Assembly (NCBI GenBank): GCA_002392835.1
Contig: DGHX01000016.1
Location: 43,477-74,861 of the forward strand
Direction of reading: 5' to 3'
Origin: Prevotella sp. UBA3837
Lineage (GTDB): Bacteria; Bacteroidota; Bacteroidia; Bacteroidales; Bacteroidaceae
Length of the DNA: 31,385 nucleotides
This document shows, piece by piece, positions 7,436-15,857 of this stretch. The position numbers were made by a program, and so were the translations under genes. The notes below the pieces were generated by a model, which saw nothing but the letters and a program-made list of their open reading frames with translations, was not told the DNA's origin and ran no database searches. Each line of letters begins with the position of its first letter. Position 1 is the first letter of the stretch.

Positions 7436-7813
7436 ATGTTGCACTACTTGCACCTAAAAACAGCGGAGCAAATTGACAACCAGCTACTTAGGCCAAGAAA
7501 AGCAGATGTGCGGATAACAATCGTTAACAAGTTATGGCCACTGGGTGGAAACGCATATTTTTTCACCAGCGGCCCGCTTTTTTTTCTGTGCGGCCCACTT
7601 TTGAAAAAAAGTGATATGGTTTTTTTTCAAAAGCGGGCCGCTTTTGAAAAAATGCGGCCTCCATTTGGAAAAACGGAGGCCGCAGGCGAATCTCAACAAT
7701 TGTTAACGGCAGTGCAAGTAGTGCAAGATAAATTCCAACAAAGGTTAACAAAAACGCGAGCGGTGCAAGATAAATCTCAACAAAGGTTAACGCAGGTGCA
7801 AGTAGTGCAACAT
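7436..7813. repeat. 378-bp structured element with perfect 20-bp inverted ends
   Basis: Positions 7436-7455 (core GTTGCACTACTTGCAC) are exactly inverted at 7794-7813. Inside lie a 14-bp inverted pair (7568-7581 with 7629-7642), a palindrome with 13-bp arms (7624-7650), a 9-bp hairpin GCGGCCTCC/GGAGGCCGC (7654-7662 with 7675-7683) and a 42-bp tandem repeat. T runs flank both ends (7431-7435 and 7814-7817), compatible with a short target duplication but too simple to prove one. No transposase is encoded; a MITE-like non-autonomous element or a structured RNA are both possible. This accounts for most of the gene-free 7427-7930 interval. Confidence 0.55.
7691..7811 (+). repeat. 42-bp tandem repeat, three copies
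   Basis: Units start at 7691 (TCTCAACAATTGTTAAC), 7733 (TTCCAACAAAGGTTAAC) and 7775 (TCTCAACAAAGGTTAAC), 42 bp apart; the third is cut at 37 bases. Each combines a CAACAn-GTTAAC block with a GTGCAAG block. The last unit supplies the right inverted end of the enclosing element. Confidence 0.75.
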
Positions 7814-7849
7814 TTTTCGGGAAAAGACTTGCTACCGAAGGGACACAAG

Positions 7850-7904
7850 CAGCCGCCCCACCCCGTCACTTCCTGCTGCGGAAGTGATGCGGGTGGGGCG
7901 GCTG
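7850..7904 (-). terminator. Long hairpin downstream of hsp20
   Basis: CAGCCGCCCCACCCC plus GTCACTTCC (7850-7873) pairs with GGAAGTGAT and GGGTGGGGCGGCTG (7880-7904) around a 6-base loop: a stem of more than 20 bp with one small mismatch region. It begins 28 bases after the hsp20 stop. There is no U tract on that strand, so it may act as a 3' end stabiliser or bidirectional barrier. Confidence 0.6.
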
Positions 7905-7932
7905 AGCGTAAGTGCACGCCTCTTTGAGGGCT

Positions 7933-8355
7933 TTATCCGATTTCAATCTGGCGGCTCACCTTCACCTTCTGCTCCTCATGCTTGGGCAGCTCCACGGTCA
8001 GCACGCCGTTCTCCACACGGGCCTTGATCTGGTCCTTCTCCACGTCGTCGGGCAGTATGAGCGTCTGCTCGAACTTCGAGTACGAGAACTCGCGGCGCAG
8101 GTAGCGGGTGCTCTTGTCCTCCTCCTTCTGTTCGTCCTTCTTCTCCATCTTGATGATGAGGTTGCCCTCGTCGTTGATGTGCACGTGGAAGTCGTCCTTC
8201 TTCATGCCGGCAGCAGCCAGCTCTACGATGTAGGCTTTGTCAGTTTCTTTCACATTGATGGCCGGGGCCGTGGCACTGACCTTCGGCATGAAGTCAGTGT
8301 TAAAAAGATCGTTAAACACTGTGGGAATCCAGTTGTTTCTCATCATTGGCATCAT
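7933..8355 (-). CDS. Hsp20/alpha-crystallin small heat-shock protein
   Basis: A 140-residue cytoplasmic holdase chaperone that binds unfolding proteins and forms oligomers. The alpha-crystallin domain spans about residues 32-130: it starts PAINVKETDKAYIVELAAAG, has the acidic linker EKKDEQKEEDKSTRYLRREFSY, and ends with the signature ARVENGVLTVELPK (the GVL motif). The extreme C-terminus RQIEIG supplies the I-x-I tail used in oligomer assembly. The start at 8355 is preceded by a strong AGGAGG 8 bases upstream, unusual in this window, suggesting high translation under stress. A TAnnTTTG promoter was not found upstream; another sigma factor may be used. Monocistronic, with a long hairpin after the stop. 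Confidence 0.93.
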   Translation of the reverse strand: MMPMMRNNWIPTVFNDLFNTDFMPKVSATAPAINVKETDKAYIVELAAAGMKKDDFHVHINDEGNLIIKMEKKDEQKEEDKSTRYLRREFSYSKFEQTLILPDDVEKDQIKARVENGVLTVELPKHEEQKVKVSRQIEIG

Positions 8356-8531
8356 AGTTTTGTCCTCCTGTTTCTGTTTTTATAATGGTTATACAATGTT
8401 TATTCTTTTGAGCACCACCTTGCGACGCTCATCATGTAAAATACAAGAAGAATGCCACAGCGCGGGAGACGGACAAGATGTCACGCTGGGCTGACAGATT
8501 GACACGCCCTGATTTTTTTACGTCGAAAAGG

Positions 8532-8562
8532 TTGTTGATTACGTTTTTTTTTGGTATCTTTG
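8532..8562 (+). promoter_or_regulatory. Promoter (TTG-N20-TATCTTTG)
   Basis: TTG at 8532-8534 and TATCTTTG at 8555-8562 are 20 bases apart, matching the Bacteroidetes housekeeping promoter. It precedes the 89-residue gene at 8592 and supports that start over the longer open frame from 8478, which would lie across the promoter. Confidence 0.65.
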
Positions 8563-8591
8563 CCGTTGAAGACAATAAAACACCTACGTAT

Positions 8592-8861
8592 ATGGCAAAC
8601 AAGAGAACATTGAAGCGTGCCATCAACGGCATCTGCGAAGAGCTTTTCGCCGACTGCATAGCTGCATCGCTCTACGGAGCAGTGAAACATCCTGAGAACG
8701 CCGACGCCCTGCTGTCGACCATCATAAAGACAGAGAGCGACTTCATTGCCCGCGTGTCGCATCCAGAGCCGGGCATGACGGCGAAGGCCTACTACAAAGA
8801 CCTGCGCGAGAAGTTCACCGAACAGGTGAATGAAATAGTGGACCAAATCAACTATCTGTGA
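8592..8861 (+). CDS. Conserved-looking 89-aa protein of unknown function
   Basis: An 89-residue, mostly helical soluble protein (starts MANKRTLKRAINGICEELFA). No signal peptide, transmembrane segment or catalytic motif is visible. The start at 8592 is favoured because a promoter lies at 8532-8562. The stop overlaps the next ATG (TGATG), so translation is coupled with the acyltransferase. Codon use matches the neighbours, indicating a resident gene. Its function was not recognised; the coupling hints at an association with the lipid enzyme. Confidence 0.75.
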   Translation: MANKRTLKRAINGICEELFADCIAASLYGAVKHPENADALLSTIIKTESDFIARVSHPEPGMTAKAYYKDLREKFTEQVNEIVDQINYL

Positions 8862-9433
8862 TGGCGCACAGACTGAGTAATTGGCTACTGCACAAATGCA
8901 TGGGCTGGAAGGCTGACGTCAGCGAGCCACATCCCGACAAGTGCATCATCTGCCTGGCTCCACACACCAGCAACTGGGACTTCATCATCGGCATGCTCTA
9001 CAACCGCGCCCACGGGCTGCGGAGCAACTTCCTGATGAAAAAGGAATGGTTCTTCTGGCCCTTAGGTCCGCTGTTCCGCAGCATGGGGGGCATTCCCGTG
9101 TATCGTCAGAAGCACACCAGCATGACCGACACGCTGGCCGAGACGGTGCGCCGCTCGGAGCGCTTCAGGCTGTGCATCACCCCCGAGGGCACGCGCAGCA
9201 GGGTGACGGAGTGGAAGCGCGGCTTCTACGTCATTGCACAGAAGGCGGGCATACCCATCCTGCTCTACGGGCTGGACTATGAGCGCAAGCTCATCAGCTG
9301 CAAGAAGACCATCGTGCCCACCGGCGACATCGACACCGACATGCAAACCATCAAACTATACTTCAAAGACTTCAAAGGGCGCAAACCTGAGAACTTTGCA
9401 ACAGGGCTGCCCGATAACGACACACACGAATGA
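8861..9433 (+). CDS. PlsC-like 1-acyl-glycerol-3-phosphate acyltransferase family protein
   Basis: A 190-residue membrane-associated acyltransferase that transfers an acyl chain to a lysophospholipid or related acceptor. The catalytic HX4D motif is HTSNWD (about residues 31-36 in APHTSNWDF). The second motif region is MKKEWFFWPLGPLFRSMGG, and the phosphate-binding block is ITPEGTRSR (about 107-115), followed by GIPILLYGLDY. The protein is shorter than classical PlsC (about 240 residues), as in the compact Bacteroidetes homologues. I use the ATG at 8861 (a GTG lies one codon earlier); it overlaps the previous stop. The ATGA at its 3' end couples it to the amidase-like gene. Confidence 0.87.
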   Translation: MAHRLSNWLLHKCMGWKADVSEPHPDKCIICLAPHTSNWDFIIGMLYNRAHGLRSNFLMKKEWFFWPLGPLFRSMGGIPVYRQKHTSMTDTLAETVRRSERFRLCITPEGTRSRVTEWKRGFYVIAQKAGIPILLYGLDYERKLISCKKTIVPTGDIDTDMQTIKLYFKDFKGRKPENFATGLPDNDTHE

Positions 9434-12108
9434 CATACACACACTTGCGGGGGGTGGCCGTACGCCGCCCCCTCGATAACGCTCAGCAACACAAGGGCAC
9501 AGCATGCCGCCGTGCCCTACTTTTCGTTTTATCATTTATCATTTATCATTTAGCATTTAGCAGCGCAGCTGCGCAGACCTCATGGGGCCGCACCGACCAC
9601 AAGGGTGAGCCGTGGGTGAAGAACGTGTCGCTGCCCTACGACATCGACCGCGGCCTGCAGGGGCGACACCTGTCGCTGTGGGCCAGCCACGGCCGCTACT
9701 ATGACCAGTCGAAGGGGCAGTGGCGATGGCAGCGCCCCCAGCTATTTACCACCACCGAGGACCTGTTCACGCAGACCATCGTAGTGCCCTACCTCATGCC
9801 CATGCTCGAGGATGCCGGCGCCGTGGTGTTCACACCGCGCGAGCGCGACTGGCAGCGCCACGAGGTCATCGTCGACAACGACCCCACCGACCTGGCGCTG
9901 CTGGCCTTCCGCTATGAGGAGAGCTACTACCGCAACGCCTGGCAGCAGGCTCCCGGGCGCGGTTTCGCCCTGCACAGCGGTGCCTACCGCGACGGCGAGA
10001 ACCCCTTCCAGGCCGGCACGGCCCGCATGGCCGAGACCACGAAGAGCAAGAACCGCGCCAGCGAGGTGAGCTACCAGCCCAACCTGCCCGAGGCAGGGCG
10101 CTATGCGGTGTACGTGAGCTACCAGACGGTGCCCGCCAGCATCGACGATGCCCGCTACACAGTGTGGCACAAGGGCGTGGCCACCGAGTTCCGCGTGAAC
10201 CAGCAGATGGGCGGTTCCACATGGGTGTACCTGGGCACCTTCGACTTCGACGCCGGTATGTCCTTAGGCAACAGGGTCGTGGTGTCGAACCTGTCAGGCC
10301 ATAAGGGCATGGTCACCACCGATGCCGTGCGTTTCGGCGGCGGCATGGGCAACATACAGCGGGGCGGCAGGGTGAGCGGCTACCCCCGCTGCCTGGAGGG
10401 CGCCCGCTACTACGCACAGTGGGCCGGCATGCCCTACAGCGTGTACAGCTTCAAGCAGGGCACCAACGACTATGCTGACGACATCAACGTGCGCTCATAC
10501 ATGACCAACCTGCTCTGCGGCGGCTCGTGCTATGCCCCCGACTCAGCCGGACGCCGCGTGCCCATCGAGCTGTCACTGGCCGTGCACAGCGACGCCGGAC
10601 ACACCGACACGGGGCTGGGCGTCTACGGCACGCTCAGCATCTGCACCACCGGCTATGGCGACAAGACCCTGGCCACGGGCATGAGCCGCGACGCATCGAA
10701 GGAGCTGGCCACGGCACTGCTACAGAACACTACCAGCGACCTGCAGTACCGCTTCGGACAGTGGAAGCTGCGCAAGCTGTACGACCGCAACTACTCTGAG
10801 ACGCGACTGCCCATCGTGCCCAGCAGCATACTCGAGACACTCTCGCACCAGAACTTCGGCGACATGCGCTACGGACTGGATCCCAACTTCCGCTTCTGGA
10901 TGGCCCGCAGCATCTACAAGACGCTGCTGCGCTTCATGACGTCAAAGCACGACGAGAAGTACGCCGTGACGCCCCTCGCCCCCGACCACTTCCACTGTGA
11001 GTTCACCGACCGCAAGGGCGAAGTGCGCCTGAGCTGGCAGGGACTCATCGACGGACAGGAACCGACGGCAGCCCCCACGGGATACATCTTATATATAGCT
11101 GAGGGCAACCAGGACTTCGACAACGGCACGCCGCTGCGCGGCACGTCGTGCACAGTGCGCCTGAAGCCCGGCGTGCTCTACAGCTTCCGCGTGTGCGCCG
11201 TGAACGACGGCGGCCGCAGCTTCCCTACCGAGGTGCTGTCGGCCTACTACAACCCCACGACGCCATACACCGCCCTGGTGGTGAACGGCTTCCAGCGCCT
11301 GGCATCGCCGGCCCTGAGCGCCACCGGCCAAGGCTTCGACATAGACCGCGACCCCGGCGTCAGCTACGGGCGCAACGCCGGTCTGGTGGGGCGCCAGCGC
11401 GTCTTCGACCCGGCGCTCATAGGCCGTGAGGACTCCGCCGGGCTGGGCTTCTCAACGGGCGAGCTGGCCGGACTGCTCGTGGCCGGCAACGACTTCAACT
11501 ACGTGCGCACCCACGCCGAGGCCATCGCCGCCACGGGCCGCTTCAGCGTGGCCAGCACGTCGGCACAGGCCATGGAGGCCGGCAACCTGTCCCTGGGCCG
11601 CTACCAGCTCATTGACCTGCTGCTCGGACTGGAGCGCAACGACGGCTACAGCCTGGTCAGCTACAAGACGTTCCGCCCCGCCATGCAACAGCTGCTGCGC
11701 CAGTATGCCGCCAACCACGGCAACCTGCTGGTGAGCGGAGCATACATAGGCACCGACATGCAGGCGCAGGCCGAGCGCCAGTTCCTCAGCGACGTGCTGA
11801 AGGTGAGCTGCCCCTGCGACTACCGCGACGCCAGCGGCGTGGTGAGCGGGCTGGGCCTCAGCTTCAGCTTCCACCACCAGCTGAACGAACAGCACTATGC
11901 CGCCACCGCCACCGACGTGCTCATGCCCGCCGGCAGCACACTGGCCTTCCCTGCCATGGTCTATGCCAACGGCACCAGCGCTGCCGTGGCCTACGGCGGA
12001 CAGGACTACCGCGCCTTCACCATGGGCTTCCCCTTCGAGTGCATCACCGACGGGGCCACCCGCTCCAACATCATGAACGGAATACTCAATTATTTAATAC
12101 CAAACTAA
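9430..12108 (+). CDS. Amidase_3-like / golvesin-domain envelope protein ('xanthan lyase' type)
   Basis: An 892-residue exported protein of the kind usually annotated as xanthan lyase or N-acetylmuramoyl-L-alanine amidase in Bacteroidales. The hydrophobic signal segment (LLFVLSFIIYHLAF, about residues 30-43, cleavage after SSAAAQ) follows a 29-residue N-region. The amidase_3 fold seems split: SLWASHGRYYD (about 82-92) and LAVHSDAGHTDTG (about 382-394) carry candidate zinc histidines. Between them lies a golvesin/Xly-type domain (about 210-305, AGRYAVYVSYQTVPAS). A fibronectin III-like segment (about 550-610) and a C-terminal domain follow. The ATG at 9430 overlaps the acyltransferase stop. Peptidoglycan cleavage is inferred; no in-frame ATG lies closer to the signal. 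Confidence 0.75.
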   Translation: MTYTHLRGVAVRRPLDNAQQHKGTACRRALLFVLSFIIYHLAFSSAAAQTSWGRTDHKGEPWVKNVSLPYDIDRGLQGRHLSLWASHGRYYDQSKGQWRWQRPQLFTTTEDLFTQTIVVPYLMPMLEDAGAVVFTPRERDWQRHEVIVDNDPTDLALLAFRYEESYYRNAWQQAPGRGFALHSGAYRDGENPFQAGTARMAETTKSKNRASEVSYQPNLPEAGRYAVYVSYQTVPASIDDARYTVWHKGVATEFRVNQQMGGSTWVYLGTFDFDAGMSLGNRVVVSNLSGHKGMVTTDAVRFGGGMGNIQRGGRVSGYPRCLEGARYYAQWAGMPYSVYSFKQGTNDYADDINVRSYMTNLLCGGSCYAPDSAGRRVPIELSLAVHSDAGHTDTGLGVYGTLSICTTGYGDKTLATGMSRDASKELATALLQNTTSDLQYRFGQWKLRKLYDRNYSETRLPIVPSSILETLSHQNFGDMRYGLDPNFRFWMARSIYKTLLRFMTSKHDEKYAVTPLAPDHFHCEFTDRKGEVRLSWQGLIDGQEPTAAPTGYILYIAEGNQDFDNGTPLRGTSCTVRLKPGVLYSFRVCAVNDGGRSFPTEVLSAYYNPTTPYTALVVNGFQRLASPALSATGQGFDIDRDPGVSYGRNAGLVGRQRVFDPALIGREDSAGLGFSTGELAGLLVAGNDFNYVRTHAEAIAATGRFSVASTSAQAMEAGNLSLGRYQLIDLLLGLERNDGYSLVSYKTFRPAMQQLLRQYAANHGNLLVSGAYIGTDMQAQAERQFLSDVLKVSCPCDYRDASGVVSGLGLSFSFHHQLNEQHYAATATDVLMPAGSTLAFPAMVYANGTSAAVAYGGQDYRAFTMGFPFECITDGATRSNIMNGILNYLIPN
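9527..9576 (+). repeat. 50-bp dispersed repeat used as signal-peptide code, copy 1
   Basis: This segment (TTTTATCATTTATCATTT..., ending in a GC-rich GCAGC-GCA-GCTGC hairpin) matches 18345-18394 at 45 of 50 positions and in the same reading frame. It encodes the hydrophobic core and cleavage region of this gene's signal peptide. Two of the five differences are paired changes in the stem. Confidence 0.8.
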
Positions 12109-12126
12109 AAACATCACACTAACACT

Positions 12127-12474
12127 ATGGCAAAGATTCAAACCAACGCTTCAGGAACCAGGTTCATTGAAGTTACCGACAAGCACATGGAGACACTGCA
12201 GCGCTACCAGCTGCTGCACGGACTCGTAGACAGCAACGGATATGTCGACGAGAGCGTGCTCGAAAAGCTGAGGCTCAACATTCGCTCGCTGCTCGAAGGA
12301 GATGGCGGCGCCGACCGCGACCTGCTCGACCTTTGCCTCGACGTGGTCTATCACCCCAACATGAAGGCCCTGGGCCTGCAGCACCTCTGCCAGCACTACC
12401 GGCAGTGGGCTGCAGCCAACGCCACCGACCTGCCCCTGGAGGCGGAGGCCGTGCAGGGCACACCTTTCAACTGA
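12127..12474 (+). CDS. Conserved-looking 115-aa protein of unknown function
   Basis: A 115-residue soluble helical protein (starts MAKIQTNASGTRFIEVTDKH). There is no signal, membrane segment or recognised motif; two cysteines flank the later helix (DLCLDVV and HLCQHY). The start is preceded by an A-rich leader. The stop overlaps the ATG of the YgiQ gene (TGATG), so the two are translationally coupled and may act together. The GC-rich codon use is like its neighbours. I do not recognise the family. Confidence 0.75.
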   Translation: MAKIQTNASGTRFIEVTDKHMETLQRYQLLHGLVDSNGYVDESVLEKLRLNIRSLLEGDGGADRDLLDLCLDVVYHPNMKALGLQHLCQHYRQWAAANATDLPLEAEAVQGTPFN

Positions 12475-14309
12475 TGCCGATGCTGACTGATTTTCTGCCT
12501 ACCACGAAGAAAGAACTGGAGCTGCGAGGATGGGACGACGTTGACGTCATCCTCTTCTCGGCCGATGCCTACGTTGACCATCCCTCATTCGGCGCTGCCG
12601 TCATAGGCCGCGTGCTCGAAGCCGCCGGCTACCGCGTAGCCATAGTGCCGCAGCCCGACTGGCACGGCGACCTGCGCGACTTCCGCAAGCTGGGACGGCC
12701 GCGCCTGTTCTTCGGCATCTCGCCCGGCTGCATGGACTCGATGGTGAACAAGTACACCGCCGCGCGCCGCCTGCGCTCGGAGGACGCCTACTCGCCCGAC
12801 GGGCGCCATGACCTGCGCCCCGAGTACCCCACCATCGTCTACTCGCGCATACTGCGACAGCTGTTCCCCGACGTGCCCATCGTGCTCGGCGGCATCGAGG
12901 CCTCATTGCGCCGCCTCACCCACTACGACTACTGGCAGGACAGGCTGCGTCCCTGCCTGCTCTGCGACGCACCGGCCGACATCATCGTCTACGGCATGGG
13001 CGAGAAGCCCATCACCGAACTGGCCCACCGGCTGGCAGGCGGCGAGCCGATAGACCAGATTACCGACCTGCCGCAGACCGTCTACCTCTGTCCTGCCGAC
13101 CGCATACCCGGCGGCATCACGGCCGACGACATCGTGCTGCACCCACACGTCGAATGCCTGAGCGACAAGCGGGCACAGGCCGAGAACTTCCGCCACATAG
13201 AGGAGCAGTCGAACATGATTCATGCCCACCGGCTGCTGCAGCAGGTGGAGCCGCGCGGCCGCTATGCCGTGGTCACCCCACCCTACCCCCCCATGACCAC
13301 GGCCGAGCTCGACGCCTCATTCGACCTGCCCTACACCCGACTGCCCCACCCCAAGTACAAGGACAAGCGCATACCGGCCTACGAGATGATCAAGTTCTCG
13401 GTGAACATACACCGCGGCTGCTTCGGCGGCTGCGCCTTCTGCACCATCTCGGCCCATCAGGGCAAGTTCGTGGTGTGCCGCTCGAAGGCCAGCATCCTGC
13501 GCGAGGTGCAGCAGGTGGCGCAGCAGCCCGACTTCAAGGGCTACCTCAGCGACCTGGGCGGCCCCTCGGCCAACATGTACGGCATGCACGGCCGCAACCT
13601 GAAGGCCTGTGAGGCCTGCCGCCGCCCCAGCTGCATACATCCGCAGGTGTGTCCTAACCTCGACACCTCGCACCAGCGGCTGCTCGACGTCTACCATGCC
13701 GTCGACGCCCTGCCCGAGATCAAGAAAAGCTTCATAGGCAGCGGCGTGCGATACGACCTGCTGCTGCACCGCGGCAAGGACGAGGCTGCCAACCGCTCGG
13801 CCGAGCAATACACGCGCGAGCTCATCGTGCACCACGTCAGCGGGCGCCTGAAGGTGGCCCCAGAGCACACCAGCGACCACGTGCTGCAGCTGATGCGCAA
13901 ACCCTCGTTCCGGCTCTTCGAGCGCTTCAAGACCATTTTCGACCGCATCAACCGCGAGGAGGGCCTGCGCCAGCAAATCATACCCTACTTCATATCGTCG
14001 CACCCCGGCTGCCGCAATGAGGACATGGCGCAGCTGGCCGACATCACACGCCGCATGGGCTACCGCCTGGAGCAGGTGCAGGACTTCACCCCCACGCCGA
14101 TGACCGTGGCCACCGAGATGTGGTACACCGGCCTCGACCCCTACACCCTGCAGCCCGTCTACGTGGCCCGCAGCCCCCAGCAGAAGCAGGCGCAGCGGCA
14201 GTACTTCTTCTGGTACAAAGATGACACACCAAGGGCGCCCCACGGCGGCGCACAGCGGCCGCCAGACAACAGGAAGCCCCCGCGGCCAAAGAATCATAAG
14301 CCGCGGTAA
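12474..14309 (+). CDS. ygiQ: YgiQ family radical SAM protein
   Basis: A 611-residue iron-sulfur enzyme of the YgiQ family; the reaction is not known. The N-terminal domain (DFLPTTKKELELRGWDDVDV) is the diagnostic YgiQ opening. The radical-SAM cluster motif is CFGGCAFC (C316, C320, C323) in RGCFGGCAFCTIS, which binds a 4Fe-4S cluster and SAM. A later CEACRRPSCIHPQVC stretch supplies further cysteines typical of this family. The lysine/arginine-rich C-terminus (PPRPKNHKPR) is likely disordered. The start at 12474 overlaps the previous stop; an upstream extension of the frame runs inside the preceding gene and is rejected. Confidence 0.92.
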   Translation: MPMLTDFLPTTKKELELRGWDDVDVILFSADAYVDHPSFGAAVIGRVLEAAGYRVAIVPQPDWHGDLRDFRKLGRPRLFFGISPGCMDSMVNKYTAARRLRSEDAYSPDGRHDLRPEYPTIVYSRILRQLFPDVPIVLGGIEASLRRLTHYDYWQDRLRPCLLCDAPADIIVYGMGEKPITELAHRLAGGEPIDQITDLPQTVYLCPADRIPGGITADDIVLHPHVECLSDKRAQAENFRHIEEQSNMIHAHRLLQQVEPRGRYAVVTPPYPPMTTAELDASFDLPYTRLPHPKYKDKRIPAYEMIKFSVNIHRGCFGGCAFCTISAHQGKFVVCRSKASILREVQQVAQQPDFKGYLSDLGGPSANMYGMHGRNLKACEACRRPSCIHPQVCPNLDTSHQRLLDVYHAVDALPEIKKSFIGSGVRYDLLLHRGKDEAANRSAEQYTRELIVHHVSGRLKVAPEHTSDHVLQLMRKPSFRLFERFKTIFDRINREEGLRQQIIPYFISSHPGCRNEDMAQLADITRRMGYRLEQVQDFTPTPMTVATEMWYTGLDPYTLQPVYVARSPQQKQAQRQYFFWYKDDTPRAPHGGAQRPPDNRKPPRPKNHKPR

Positions 14310-14330
14310 GCAAAAAAAAGGAGCAAAAAG

Positions 14331-14361
14331 TTGCAGATGTCGGGGAAAATAATTATCTTTG
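14331..14361 (+). promoter_or_regulatory. Promoter (TTG-N20-TATCTTTG)
   Basis: TTG at 14331-14333 and TATCTTTG at 14354-14361 are 20 bases apart. It drives the cytidylate-kinase-like gene with a leader of about 55-60 bases and marks a new transcription unit after ygiQ. Confidence 0.7.
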
Positions 14362-14424
14362 CATGCAGAGAGCATCGTCTCGCCCAAACAGAGAGCATTG
14401 TTTCACTCAAAATATTCAAACGCT

Positions 14425-15045
14425 ATGAACAAGGAAGAGAGATTTGTCATCACCATCAGCCGCCAGTTTGGCACCGGCGGGCATGAGGTTGGGGCCGAAC
14501 TTGCCCGTAGGCTTGGGGTGAAGTTATTAGACAAGCAGATATTGAACGAAGTGGCCAGCCGCTTTGGCGGTGTGGAGGATGCCGTGGAGCGCATTGAAGC
14601 CCGCAACCCGCTGTGGCGCGACGACTTCACCAGCTTCTACCGCCAGTACATGGCCAGGGCAGAGTATAACGGACAGGAGCACGACCAGACCAGCCACCGC
14701 CTGTTCGAAGCACAGGCTCAGGCCATACGCAAGATTGCAAGCCAGGAGTCGTGCATCATCATCGGCCGGTGCGGATTCTACATCTTTCAGGGCATGCCCA
14801 ATGTGCTGAAGATATTCATTCATGCCGACGACGACTGCCGCAAGCGCCGCATAGCCGAGAAATACGACATCTCGGAGCAGGACGCCGCAGCCATGATCGT
14901 CGACAACGACTATTCGCGCGAACTGTACACCAAGACCTACACCGGCTGCGACTGGCAGGATGCCCGCAACTACGACGTGACACTCAACGTGCGTAAGTTC
15001 GGCGTCAACGGTGCCGTAGACTTCCTGATGAATGTCATTGGATAA
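14425..15045 (+). CDS. Cytidylate kinase-like family protein
   Basis: A 206-residue P-loop kinase-like protein of the cytidylate_kin2 type, a family of unproven substrate. The nucleotide-binding loop is in SRQFGTGGHEVGAELARRLG (about residues 10-29). Later blocks include SCIIIGRCGFYI and the lid-like DDDCRKRRIAEKYDI; the tail ends NVRKFGVNGAVDFLMNVIG. I start at the ATG at 14425 since an upstream TTG start would lie within the promoter -7 element. It heads a run with the TerB-DnaJ and patatin genes. Canonical Cmk phosphorylates CMP; these homologues are divergent, so the function is uncertain. Confidence 0.85.
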   Translation: MNKEERFVITISRQFGTGGHEVGAELARRLGVKLLDKQILNEVASRFGGVEDAVERIEARNPLWRDDFTSFYRQYMARAEYNGQEHDQTSHRLFEAQAQAIRKIASQESCIIIGRCGFYIFQGMPNVLKIFIHADDDCRKRRIAEKYDISEQDAAAMIVDNDYSRELYTKTYTGCDWQDARNYDVTLNVRKFGVNGAVDFLMNVIG

Positions 15046-15065
15046 CAACACACACATCAAGAGCA

Positions 15066-15848
15066 GTGGGATTAGGTAAGTGGATAGCCGGCTATCTGGG
15101 CTGGGTAGTGCTGGGGCCGTTAGGCGGCATACTGGCATTCTTGATAGGATCGTTCATCGAGTCGGCATCGGGAACCACCACCGGCGGCTCAAGGCAAAGC
15201 TCATTCGAGCAGCAGCAGGAGGAGGGCGACCAACAGCAGGGCGACCGCAACAGCTTCCTGCTGAGCATGCTGGTCATGGCTGCATACATCATCAAGGCCG
15301 ACGGACGTGTGATGCACTCCGAGATGGAGCTGGTGCGCAACTTCCTGCGCCAGAACTTCGGAGCAGAGGCCGCGCAGCAGGGTAACGACATCATGCTGAA
15401 GCTGTTCGACGAGGAGAAGCGCCAAGGGCGCATCGCCTTCCGGCGAACCATCAGGCAGAGCTGCCAGGAGGCCGCACGCTACATGGACTACAGCGGGCGC
15501 CTGCAGCTGCTGAACTTCCTGGTGATGATTGCTCAGGCCGACGGCGGCGTCGACGATGCCGAGCTCACGGCACTGAAGGAACTGGCATTATGGATGCAGA
15601 TGCAGGAGAGCGAGGTCGACTCGATGCTGCACATGAAGGGCGACTCGCTCGATGATGCCTACCGCGTGCTGGGCGTCAGCCCCCAGGCCACAGACGAGGA
15701 GCTGAAGCGAGCCTACCGCCGGCTGGCGCTGGAGCACCACCCCGACCGGGTGGCAAAGCTGGGCGACGACGTGCGGCGTGCGGCCGAAAAGAAGTTCCAA
15801 GAAATCAATGCGGCAAAGGAGCGCATCTGGAAAGCTCGCGGGCTGTAG
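15066..15848 (+). CDS. TerB / DnaJ domain co-chaperone (DjlA-like)
   Basis: A 260-residue protein combining an N-terminal hydrophobic, glycine-rich segment (about residues 5-33, probably membrane-anchored), a Gln-rich linker (about 45-60), a TerB-like helical domain (about 65-190) and a C-terminal J domain (about 193-260) with the essential HPD (HHPDR). This is the DjlA layout: a membrane-anchored co-chaperone that stimulates DnaK ATPase. The start is GTG at 15066, since no ATG is available upstream of the hydrophobic segment. It lies 20 bp after the kinase-like gene, probably in the same transcript. The DnaK partner is inferred. Confidence 0.85.
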   Translation: MGLGKWIAGYLGWVVLGPLGGILAFLIGSFIESASGTTTGGSRQSSFEQQQEEGDQQQGDRNSFLLSMLVMAAYIIKADGRVMHSEMELVRNFLRQNFGAEAAQQGNDIMLKLFDEEKRQGRIAFRRTIRQSCQEAARYMDYSGRLQLLNFLVMIAQADGGVDDAELTALKELALWMQMQESEVDSMLHMKGDSLDDAYRVLGVSPQATDEELKRAYRRLALEHHPDRVAKLGDDVRRAAEKKFQEINAAKERIWKARGL

Positions 15849-15857
15849 CCGCCCTGC

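Noticed and set aside
7436..7927. 163-codon plus-strand open frame across the 7.4-7.9 kb spacer
   Set aside because: It follows the 42-bp tandem repeat and palindromes, so its peptide is repetitive; no family features.
13317..14387. 356-codon minus-strand frame opposite the YgiQ gene
   Set aside because: It is a shadow of the radical SAM gene, whose C316-C320-C323 motif and length fix the coding strand.
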